Source: Cyanobacteria bacterium HKST-UBA02 (GTDB lineage: Bacteria > Cyanobacteriota > Vampirovibrionia > Obscuribacterales > Obscuribacteraceae). Taken from it: a stretch of DNA of 7,045 nt. Under the pieces are notes generated by a model, which saw only the letters and a list, made by a program, of their open reading frames with translations, ran no database searches and was not told where the DNA came from. How positions within the stretch are numbered: position 1 is the stretch's first letter; the number at the start of each line of letters is the position of its first letter. The stretch spans positions 1 to 7,045 of the forward strand of contig JAGQHH010000460.1 in assembly GCA_020431945.1 (NCBI GenBank). The letters run 5' to 3'. This document shows positions 1 through 5,687 of the stretch, piece after piece. The position numbers were made by a program, and so were the translations under genes.

Positions 1-2077
1 CACCGGCATAGATCTGGTGAAGCCGTTCTAAAAGCGCTCTGGCTTCCCCATACGCACCCCGGCTCATCAAAGCGCTGGCATACGAGCGCAGCACCCGGCG
101 ACCTTCGAAACTATCCGCCCGCCCGTCGATCCGAGCCAGGCACTCCCGGTAGATGGAGAAAGCCCGGTCCTCCTTGCCTGAAAGCAAGAGGGCATAGGCC
201 AGACGCAGCTTATCGAGTATGCCGGCTTCCCGGCTCGCTCCTCGTTTTTCGTATAAAGACAGAGCCTTGCTGAGCTCTCCCTGAGCCAGATAGTCATCGG
301 CAAGCTCCAGCTCGAGGGCGCCAGCCTGATCCGCCGGGAGACTGGCTATCACCTTCCCGGCCTCCGACCGCAAGGCTGGAGCACGGTCTGTTTGCGAGGC
401 GTTGCCCCCGAGATAGAGGAGGTTGGCAAAGCGAAGCAAGAGCCTGGCCAGGGTCTCTCTGGACTCACCCTTTCTGGCTTGCTCCAGAACCGTCTCGAAA
501 AACCTGCCTTCACCGAGTTCGAGATCTCTCATGAAGCAAGCCTCTACGAACTCGGCCCTGGCCTCGCTCTCGCTTCCCGGCGCCTGGGGAAGATAGAGAC
601 GGCCCAGGGCGCGCATGCCTTTGACCCCGGGCTTATTGCGGGCGGGATCCCGGACTATATCCAGTATCGCTTTGAGATCTCGCTCCGCTTCCTCGAGATT
701 GCCGCGGTCCAGCTCGATCCTGTAGAGCAGACGCCAGAATGGAATCTGATTCTGGCTCTCGTCCCGGCGATCCGAGAGGAGGCCCAGACCGGAGATACAA
801 TCCCGTCGGGCGCCCTCCAGATCCTTTCCGGCATATTCCTCGCTGGCGAGCAGGAGCAGGGCGAAAGGCTTGTTATAAGGATCGGCCGTAGTTACGAGTC
901 GCCGGGCTATCGCTTTTCTCCTTTTAAGATCGCTTTTGGCGGTGAGATTCAGGGAGGAGAAGTCCGAAAGCCACCGGAAATCATCTCTGAGCACGAAGAC
1001 CAGAGAGGTTCCCGCGATTGCGAGCAAAGCGACAATCACCAGGGCGAGATTCCGAAAAGACTTTCCCTTAACAGGAGAGGGCGAACGACGTCGGCGCATC
1101 TTGATGGTCTGACCCCGGGAAGCCCGCTCCAGGTCCTTCCGGAGAGCCTGCATCGAGCGGTACCGGCGGCTCGGCTCTTTCTCGAGACAGATTGCCACGA
1201 TCTCGGCAAGACCGCGCACATCTTTCAAACCGTTCAGCTTCGGGGCCGGGTCATAAAGATGCTGGAGGACGACTCTTACCGGGCTTTCATCCTTGAACGG
1301 CGGGCCGCCTGTAAGGGCCTCGTACATGAGACAGCCGAAAGAATAGATGTCCGAGGCCGGGCCCATCCGGTCACCCTGGCATTGCTCCGGGGACATATAG
1401 AAAGGGCTGCCGAGAATCTCGCCGGTCTGGGTCAACTTGGTGGTGGCTCTGGTCGAGAGGACTTTAGCGATTCCGAAATCAAGGACCTTTACCCTGTCTT
1501 CTCCCGCCTCGTCCATGACTATGACATTGCTTGGCTTCAGATCCCGGTGAATGACCGTCCTCTGATGGGCATACTCCAGGGCTGCCGCTATCTGGTCGAA
1601 AATGCCCAGAGCCCGTCTCTCTTCCAGGGGTCCTTCTTGCTCGATCAGGCTTGAAAGGCTCGGCCCGTCGAGAAATTCCATCACCTGGTAAGGGAGTCCT
1701 CCGGGTCCCTGGCCGGAGCCGAAAACTCTCACCAGATTGGGATGGTCGAGGGAAGCAGCCGTCTCCACTTCATGCCGGAAACGCCCGGCAGCTGCTTCGT
1801 CCGACGCCAGCTCGGAGGACAGGACTTTCACTGCCACCCGGCATTGCCGGGCGTCGTCATGGACTTCGTAAACCGTCCCCATGCCCCCGGAGCCGAGTTC
1901 GCCCAGAATCTGAAAAGTCTCGGGAAGAACCGCCATGGCCGGCTTCTTACTGCAGTTGCAGCGCTGGTCCTGGAAGATCCAGCCGGTCATGGAGCCGCTC
2001 GAGATCCCGCCTGTCGGCTTGCCGCAGACGGTACAAAGCCCAGTACGCGGGAGTGAAGACGGGTCTCTCTCTTTCAC
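1..2077 (-). CDS. Membrane-anchored Ser/Thr protein kinase with N-terminal cysteine cluster and C-terminal TPR region (3' end beyond window)
   Basis: Hanks-type (PknB-like) Ser/Thr kinase, predicted to phosphorylate cytoplasmic proteins. The frame is open for 692 codons to the left edge, so the C-terminus is missing. All core kinase motifs are visible: glycine loop GSGGMG (62-67), VAVK with Lys84, Glu103 in helix C, HRDLKPSN (177-184), DFG (200-202), SPE (229-231) and DIYSFG (243-248). Before the kinase lies a zinc-ribbon-like cluster, C15-x2-C18 and C40-x-C42. An Arg-rich stretch (328-331) precedes one hydrophobic helix (about 344-363). The remainder is helical with TPR-like repeats, clearest near the left edge. 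By the positive-inside rule the kinase is cytoplasmic and the TPRs are outside. The start is GTG at 2077: GGAG sits 6 bases upstream, an in-frame TAA lies at 2093-2095, and this start includes the cysteine cluster. An ATG 29 codons downstream would cut that cluster in half. The substrate and the sensed signal are unknown. Confidence 0.93.
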   Translation of the reverse strand, partial: MKERDPSSLPRTGLCTVCGKPTGGISSGSMTGWIFQDQRCNCSKKPAMAVLPETFQILGELGSGGMGTVYEVHDDARQCRVAVKVLSSELASDEAAAGRFRHEVETAASLDHPNLVRVFGSGQGPGGLPYQVMEFLDGPSLSSLIEQEGPLEERRALGIFDQIAAALEYAHQRTVIHRDLKPSNVIVMDEAGEDRVKVLDFGIAKVLSTRATTKLTQTGEILGSPFYMSPEQCQGDRMGPASDIYSFGCLMYEALTGGPPFKDESPVRVVLQHLYDPAPKLNGLKDVRGLAEIVAICLEKEPSRRYRSMQALRKDLERASRGQTIKMRRRRSPSPVKGKSFRNLALVIVALLAIAGTSLVFVLRDDFRWLSDFSSLNLTAKSDLKRRKAIARRLVTTADPYNKPFALLLLASEEYAGKDLEGARRDCISGLGLLSDRRDESQNQIPFWRLLYRIELDRGNLEEAERDLKAILDIVRDPARNKPGVKGMRALGRLYLPQAPGSESEARAEFVEACFMRDLELGEGRFFETVLEQARKGESRETLARLLLRFANLLYLGGNASQTDRAPALRSEAGKVIASLPADQAGALELELADDYLAQGELSKALSLYEKRGASREAGILDKLRLAYALLLSGKEDRAFSIYRECLARIDGRADSFEGRRVLRSYASALMSRGAYGEARALLERLHQIYAG

Positions 2078-2083
2078 GCTCAA

Positions 2084-2087
2084 CTCC
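2084..2087 (-). promoter_or_regulatory. Shine-Dalgarno GGAG of the kinase gene
   Basis: On the minus strand GGAG is followed by six bases and then GTG at 2077. This spacing is close to ideal. It decides the start, because the alternative in-frame TTG at 2083 directly abuts the GGAG and the ATG at 1990 has no comparable site. Confidence 0.7.
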
Positions 2088-2107
2088 GGATCTTAATTTG
2101 TTCTACC

Positions 2108-2131
2108 CCGGTCTTACTCCCTCAAAACCGG
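2108..2131 (-). other. Small hairpin in the kinase leader
   Basis: In the minus-strand transcript CCGGTTTT can pair with AAGACCGG (one U-G wobble) around an 8-base loop, GAGGGAGT. The hairpin ends about 30 bases before the kinase GTG. No T-run follows on either strand, so it does not look like a terminator. The loop itself resembles a Shine-Dalgarno sequence. A regulatory role is speculative. Confidence 0.35.
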
Positions 2132-2172
2132 ACTGGCTCGGAGTTCAGGACGCGAGAAGGCTTTTGCACCAT

Positions 2173-2198
2173 ATATAGTGGCGTGATATAGTGTCGTG
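2173..2198. repeat. Tandem 13-base duplication in the divergent intergenic region
   Basis: ATATAGTGGCGTG (2173-2185) is followed at once by ATATAGTGTCGTG (2186-2198), two copies with one difference. Read on the minus strand, each copy carries an AT-rich CACTATAT core that could act as a -10 element for the kinase gene, but no good -35 is seen at 16-18 bases. The arrangement could be a doubled operator, a doubled -10 or a chance slippage product. Confidence 0.55.
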
Positions 2199-2256
2199 CG
2201 ACGGTCCATTTGAGATTTCTCTCATCAGCAATGTTAAGCTGCCGGGTCATACGTCT

Positions 2257-2285
2257 TTGATACCTGACGCCTTAGCTGTCATACT
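2257..2285 (+). promoter_or_regulatory. Candidate sigma-70-type promoter of the RRM gene
   Basis: TTGATA (2257-2262, five of six consensus bases) is separated by exactly 17 bases from CATACT (2280-2285, four of six). The TGT just before the hexamer gives an extended -10. Transcription would begin near 2292, leaving a leader of about 70 bases that starts right at the first hairpin. This is pattern matching only. Confidence 0.45.
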
Positions 2286-2293
2286 GTACCCAC

Positions 2294-2337
2294 GCTTCGA
2301 GAGAAGCCTGCTTGCGGCATCTTTTGTTCGGGCCGCA
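2294..2337 (+). other. Two-hairpin structured leader of the RRM gene
   Basis: First hairpin: GCTTC (2294-2298), loop GAGA, GAAGC (2303-2307). The loop is a GNRA tetraloop, a stable RNA fold. Second hairpin: TGCGGC (2313-2318), 13-base loop, GCCGCA (2332-2337). Both lie between the candidate transcription start and the ATG at 2361, leaving the weak ribosome site unpaired. Leaders of cold-induced RNA-binding protein genes are often structured, so a temperature or autoregulatory role is possible but inferred. Confidence 0.4.
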
Positions 2338-2360
2338 GCTTCCAATGCAGAGTGAGTTAA

Positions 2361-2621
2361 ATGAATACAAGACTATATGTAGGGAATCTCCCTTTCAGTA
2401 TCGACGAGACCGACGTGGAGAAACTCTTTTCCCAGTCCGGAATCGTCAAATCCGTAGCCATGCCCATCGATAGAGAAACCGGCAGAAAACGCGGTTTCGC
2501 CTTCGTGGAGATGGAGAATGCCGAGCAGGCGGAAGCCGCCATCGAGCAATTCAACGGCAACACCGTGGACGGCAGAAAAATTGTCGTGAACGCCTCCAGA
2601 CCAAGAACCGGCAACTGGTAA
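2361..2621 (+). CDS. Single-domain RRM RNA-binding protein, cyanobacterial Rbp type
   Basis: 86-aa protein that is essentially one RNA recognition motif and should bind single-stranded RNA in the cytoplasm. RNP2 is LYVGNL (residues 5-10) and RNP1 is RGFAFVEM (44-51), with the aromatic positions Tyr6, Phe46 and Phe48 present. The fold ends with the typical RKIVVNASRPR strand (about 72-82). The glycine-rich tail of some cyanobacterial Rbp proteins is absent; only TGNW follows. The start is ATG at 2361, with a weak GAGTGAG purine stretch just upstream. The gene is monocistronic, because a strong terminator follows about 40 bases after the stop. It diverges from the kinase and precedes a desaturase gene. 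Family members in cyanobacteria are often cold-regulated and act on mRNA stability or location; that role here is inferred. The identification of the fold is firm. Confidence 0.95.
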   Translation: MNTRLYVGNLPFSIDETDVEKLFSQSGIVKSVAMPIDRETGRKRGFAFVEMENAEQAEAAIEQFNGNTVDGRKIVVNASRPRTGNW

Positions 2622-2659
2622 TCGGTCTGGTCAGACGACCAGTTCGTCAGACGAAATTT

Positions 2660-2705
2660 ACAGGCGGGTACTTTACTTAAGTACCCGCCTGTTCCTTTTT
2701 ATTTT
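2660..2705 (+). terminator. Intrinsic terminator of the RRM gene
   Basis: A 14-base-pair perfect stem, ACAGGCGGGTACTT (2660-2673) with AAGTACCCGCCTGT (2679-2692), closes a 5-base loop (TACTT). A T-rich run follows (2692-2705). It starts about 38 bases after the RRM stop codon. It is the only clear intrinsic terminator in the window and separates the RRM transcript from the desaturase gene. Confidence 0.9.
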
Positions 2706-2885
2706 GAGTTGTATTCGGGACCGCGGGCGGGTACTGGAAAGTGCCTACAGGTAAGTCTTTACCGATTTGTATCAGGCTGACAATCATTTAAGGTAGTCCG
2801 ACAAGAAGCGATCTGTCGGCTGTAACTCGCATCTCTACACTCGACTACCCGATGAAGCAATGTCGAGCGTTAAAGATCTAAGTTC

Positions 2886-2932
2886 TTGACATCCTCGATG
2901 CGAATCCAATCCTGCCCAAAACATGCGATACT
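2886..2932 (+). promoter_or_regulatory. Candidate promoter elements of the desaturase gene
   Basis: A perfect TTGACA lies at 2886-2891, but the best hexamer at normal spacing is poor (AATCCT, 2908-2913). A better -10, GATACT with an upstream TGC (2924-2932), is too far from TTGACA and would have to work as an extended -10 promoter alone. A promoter in this stretch is likely, since the terminator isolates the gene from upstream transcription, but the exact one is unresolved. Confidence 0.3.
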
Positions 2933-2950
2933 GGCAAGCGGTCTAAATAA

Positions 2951-2955
2951 AGGAG
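2951..2955 (+). promoter_or_regulatory. Shine-Dalgarno AGGAG of the desaturase gene
   Basis: AGGAG is followed by seven bases and then GTG at 2963. This supports the GTG start, which is needed to keep the first hydrophobic segment and leaves the first histidine box at residue 24. Confidence 0.75.
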
Positions 2956-2962
2956 CACACTC

Positions 2963-3814
2963 GTGATCGAGTTCCTCGCAATATTGCTGGTGTCCTATGT
3001 GATCCATGGTCTGGGCATGACCATCGGCTATCACCGGCTTCTTTCGCACCGTTCTTTCACCTGCCCCAAACCGGTGGAATACTTTTTCGTGACCCTCGCT
3101 TATCTTGGTCTGCAGGGCTCGCCCATGTGGTGGGCTTCAATGCACCGTGCGCATCACCGCTTCGTCGACACCGAGCTCGATCCGCACTCTCCCAAGTACG
3201 GTCTGTTCAATGCCAGCATCGGCTGGTTGATGAAGAAGAAATACCCGGATCATGTGATTCCGTCTGTACAGTGCAAAGACATGTACAACGATCGGTTCTA
3301 CCGATTCCTCGACCAGGACGGCAACATTGTCGCCATGAATTACCTCTGTCTGGGTATCTGCATAGCTTTCCGCCTGCTCCTCTGGGCCATTTTCGGATGG
3401 AAAGTCGCCCTGGCCAATGCCATCGGCTCACTGGCCATTTTCGGCGTTCCGCTGATGCTCAATGTCGTCTGTCATATCCCCCGTCTGGGCTATAAAAACT
3501 TCGCCACCGAAGATGATGGCGTCAATGTATGGTGGGTCGGCATCCTCGCTCTGGGCGAAGGCTGGCACAACAACCACCACGCCTATCCGGGAGCAGCCCG
3601 CAACGGCATGAGACTGCATGAGATCGATGTCTCCTTCATGACCATTCGCTTCCTGAAAGCAATCGGACTGATCCGCTGGTTGAACCCGGGTCCCAAAATG
3701 GAAGAGAAGCGTCCTCTCAGAGTCAGCAGCCTGACTGCCTCGAGCTTCGCCCACCGGCGTCACAAAGTCCTGCGCAGACGCAAACTGAAAGCCCTGGCTC
3801 GCTCGGAAGCCTGA
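2963..3814 (+). CDS. Fatty-acid (acyl-lipid/acyl-CoA) desaturase, probable delta-9 type
   Basis: 283-aa di-iron membrane desaturase that should introduce a cis double bond into fatty acyl chains, probably at delta-9 and with ferredoxin as electron donor if cyanobacterial-like. All three histidine boxes are intact: HRLLSH (24-29), HRAHH (61-65, followed by a DPHSP segment typical of delta-9 enzymes) and HNNHH (202-206, within GEGWHNNHHAYP). Hydrophobic stretches at about 2-20, 38-60, 125-145 and 148-170 fit the usual four membrane passes with the boxes facing the cytoplasm. The N-terminus is short, beginning inside the first membrane segment. The last 30 residues are very basic (RRHKVLRRRK), a soluble tail of unknown role. 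Start: GTG with AGGAG seven bases upstream. Its stop TGA abuts the stop of the convergent peptidase gene. The family is certain; the regiospecificity is inferred. Confidence 0.95.
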   Translation: MIEFLAILLVSYVIHGLGMTIGYHRLLSHRSFTCPKPVEYFFVTLAYLGLQGSPMWWASMHRAHHRFVDTELDPHSPKYGLFNASIGWLMKKKYPDHVIPSVQCKDMYNDRFYRFLDQDGNIVAMNYLCLGICIAFRLLLWAIFGWKVALANAIGSLAIFGVPLMLNVVCHIPRLGYKNFATEDDGVNVWWVGILALGEGWHNNHHAYPGAARNGMRLHEIDVSFMTIRFLKAIGLIRWLNPGPKMEEKRPLRVSSLTASSFAHRRHKVLRRRKLKALARSEA

Positions 3815-3817
3815 TCA
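3812..3817. other. Abutting convergent stop codons in palindrome TGATCA
   Basis: TGA (3812-3814) ends the desaturase on the plus strand. TCA (3815-3817) is the reverse complement of the TGA that ends the peptidase on the minus strand. The two genes meet with no spacer, so any terminator must lie inside the opposing gene. No hairpin with a T-run was seen nearby. Confidence 0.9.
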
Positions 3818-4666
3818 GCACCAGCTCTCGGCATTAGCCTTTAAAAGAGCGCAGCCGTCGCCGTCAAAAGCCGACAGGGACGCCTGGAGAGGCTCGCCCG
3901 AAGGCATGCTCTTGAGACCACCCAGGCAACGGGCCAGGTCGAAAAGCCGGCGTCCCTCGGCCAAGCTCGATCCGGCCAGGAGCTCCGCCAGCCCCCGGGG
4001 AACCTGAAAATGATGGTAGTCGATGGGGGTGGTCCAGTCGCCTCCCCAGATCGAGAAACCGAGCTCATCCAAAATCGGTGCTATCTTCTCCACCATGCCC
4101 GGGCGCTGCAGCCGCCGGTTCATGTATCGCCAACCGGCGGAGGGAAAAATCCTGGCCTTCCCGGCCGGCTCGTCGAAAACCACGAAAGGGTTGTAGAGCG
4201 GATTGATATCGATGGCCACACCGTAAGCATTCAGAGAGAGAGTTGAGCTGCCTTCCACATGTCTGCAATTGAAGGAAGAGGAATTGTTATCAGCCATGGA
4301 TGCATCATCGCTGCCACCATAATGATGCAGACCCCGCACCGAAGCCAGCGGAAACTCCAGGGACCTCAGTCTCTCGAATAGAGCCGCCACGGCTTCGGCA
4401 ATGACATCCATGACAATTATTTCGCCGTCATCATGAACCAGTCCGTCGAAATCGACATAGGTCACAGGCACCCGGGCAAGACGCTCGATGGGCAGAGGAG
4501 CGCCTTCCTGCCAGACACCTGTAGCGACCATGCTGGTCTTGAGTTCATCGCCGAGAGGAAAGTCCATGCCGTAAGTATAAACCTGCTTCAAATTGGCGGG
4601 ATAATGTGTCAGACTCAGATTCCCTGTATAAGACTGAGATGAGATGAGAATCGGTTTTTTCGTCAA
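3815..4666 (-). CDS. M15-family (VanY/D-Ala-D-Ala carboxypeptidase-like) peptidase with His-to-Asn change at a zinc-ligand position
   Basis: 283-aa member of the M15 peptidoglycan peptidases, zinc enzymes that cut D-Ala-D-Ala or L-Ala-D-Glu bonds. Family signatures are clear: DDASMADNNSSSFNCR (120-135), AYGVAIDINP (147-156), RPGM (188-191) and GGDW...DYHHFQ (208-221). The usual ligand triad is His in SxHxxGxAxD, the Asp of that motif, and a late His. Here Asp153 and His219 are present, but the first position is Asn146 (codon AAT at 4231-4229). Activity is therefore uncertain. No signal peptide is evident. About 60 residues follow the last motif, with no recognised domain. The longest frame starts at TTG (4666) without a Shine-Dalgarno and overlaps the divergent gene by 23 bases. 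ATG at 4567 (residue 34) is a possible true start and leaves the catalytic core intact. Confidence 0.85.
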   Translation of the reverse strand: MTKKPILISSQSYTGNLSLTHYPANLKQVYTYGMDFPLGDELKTSMVATGVWQEGAPLPIERLARVPVTYVDFDGLVHDDGEIIVMDVIAEAVAALFERLRSLEFPLASVRGLHHYGGSDDASMADNNSSSFNCRHVEGSSTLSLNAYGVAIDINPLYNPFVVFDEPAGKARIFPSAGWRYMNRRLQRPGMVEKIAPILDELGFSIWGGDWTTPIDYHHFQVPRGLAELLAGSSLAEGRRLFDLARCLGGLKSMPSGEPLQASLSAFDGDGCALLKANAESWC

Positions 4667-5681
4667 CGACGTTCAGAAAGAGCTGCCGCACTACACCACT
4701 AATGGTCTCGCCCTGGCCGCCCTGGGCAGGGATCACGAAGCCTGGGTGATGGGGGTGGACGATCTTATCTATGACGAAGACGACAAAGTGAGAGCCGTCG
4801 CCAGGCATGTTCCGAAGAAGAAATACAAGTCGAGCGAGTCTTATCTGAAAGATTTGAAGAGCAAACAGGCTCGTGTAGAAGAAATCACCCTGGACGATCT
4901 CGACGTGCTCTTCCTCCGCTTCGATCCTGCCCGCGAGCCGGAAAGCAGGCACTGGGCGCGGCGAGTCGGAATCGATTTCGGACGGGCGGCGATGCGCAAC
5001 GGCGTCCTGGTGCTCAACGATCCCAATGGTCTCTCCCATGCTCGAAACAAGATGTATTTCCAGCTCTTCCCGCAAGACGTGAGACCGAAAACGATCATCA
5101 CCCGCAACCGCGAGCACATCAAAGCCTTCGCCAGCAAACGGAAAGGCTTCATCATCCTCAAGCCCCTCCAGGGTTTCGGTGGAAAAGGAATATTCAAGGT
5201 AAGAGGCACCGAGACCTCGAACCTCAATCAGATCATCGATGCCCTGAGCGACGGTGGTTATATCATCGCTCAGGAGTATCTCGAGGAAGCCAGCAAAGGT
5301 GACACCAGGCTGTTTCTGGTGAACGGTCAGCCCCTGCACTTCAAAGGCAAATACGCCGCGTTCCGCCGCATCATCACCGCCGAGCACGGCATGCCGCCCA
5401 CCGCCTCTTTCGAGCGCGCCGAGCTCACCGACGAGATTCTCGAGATCGCCGAGGTAGTGCGGCCGAAACTCGTCCGGGACGGTATCTTTTTTGCCAGGCT
5501 GGATATAGTCGGCAACAAGCTCATGGAGATCAATGTTTTCACCGCCGGCGGCCTCGATCTGGCCCAGAACTTCGAAGGACCTAATTTCTGTCAGGCAATA
5601 GTGGGCGCCCTGGAGCGCAAGATCGAATACGTCAAATATTCCCGCCGCAGTTTCAACAACCTCGAGATGGCTACTATGTAG
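4644..5681 (+). CDS. ATP-grasp ligase, glutathione synthetase (GshB)-like
   Basis: 345-aa cytoplasmic ATP-grasp enzyme most like prokaryotic glutathione synthetase, which joins gamma-glutamylcysteine and glycine using ATP. Visible parts: an N-terminal Rossmann-like segment (1-35), the LRFDP motif (91-95), LNDPNGLSHARNK (124-136), Lys173 in ILKPLQGFGGKGIF (171-184), AQEYL (209-213), and the metal-binding LDIVGNKLMEIN (286-297) with Asp287, Glu295 and Asn297. Residues 40-80 form a charged insert richer than in E. coli GshB. The Gly/Arg-rich substrate loop and the TSPT ending of classical GshB are replaced by a different stretch (241-262) and FTAGGL (299-304), so the acceptor substrate may differ and no gene symbol is assigned. 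No gshA is seen in the window. The start is ATG with a weak GAGATGAG upstream. It diverges from the M15 peptidase gene and ends 6 bases from a convergent stop. Confidence 0.88.
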   Translation: MRIGFFVNDVQKELPHYTTNGLALAALGRDHEAWVMGVDDLIYDEDDKVRAVARHVPKKKYKSSESYLKDLKSKQARVEEITLDDLDVLFLRFDPAREPESRHWARRVGIDFGRAAMRNGVLVLNDPNGLSHARNKMYFQLFPQDVRPKTIITRNREHIKAFASKRKGFIILKPLQGFGGKGIFKVRGTETSNLNQIIDALSDGGYIIAQEYLEEASKGDTRLFLVNGQPLHFKGKYAAFRRIITAEHGMPPTASFERAELTDEILEIAEVVRPKLVRDGIFFARLDIVGNKLMEINVFTAGGLDLAQNFEGPNFCQAIVGALERKIEYVKYSRRSFNNLEMATM

Positions 5682-5687
5682 ATTTCG

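Larger units (their letters stand above)
2706..2962 (+). other. Long spacer upstream of the desaturase, rich in inverted repeats
   Basis: No credible gene is seen in these 257 bases; the best mini-ORF has nine codons and no ribosome site. Inverted repeats: GGTAA/TTACC (2750-2754, 2759-2763); CCGACA/TGTCGG (2798-2803, 2814-2819); GGTAGTC/GACTACC (2792-2798, 2843-2849); CTCGAC/GTCGAG (2840-2845, 2862-2867). The third and fourth share bases 2843-2845 and cannot form together, which would allow two alternative folds. It may be a structured desaturase leader, a small RNA or chance. There is no T-run after any stem. Confidence 0.4.

Noticed and set aside
392..1654. Long plus-strand open frame of 420 codons
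   Set aside because: It lies antisense to the kinase gene, whose minus-strand frame shows all kinase motifs and TPRs. The plus-strand translation has no recognisable domain.
1651..2178. Plus-strand open frame of 175 codons
   Set aside because: Its product is low-complexity and rich in Arg, Ser and Pro. It is antisense to the kinase N-terminus and its leader, which have a good ribosome site.
2852..2881. Nine-codon ORF in the spacer before the desaturase, as a possible leader peptide
   Set aside because: It has no ribosome site, and its codons show no run suited to attenuation.
2706..2962. tRNA, CRISPR repeat or mobile-element end in the main gene-free gap
   Set aside because: No cloverleaf, no regularly spaced repeats, no transposase and no terminal inverted repeats with target duplication were seen.
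4545..5387. Minus-strand open frame of 280 codons
   Set aside because: It is a shadow of the ATP-grasp gene, which carries the conserved motifs on the plus strand. It also overlaps the 5' part of the peptidase gene.
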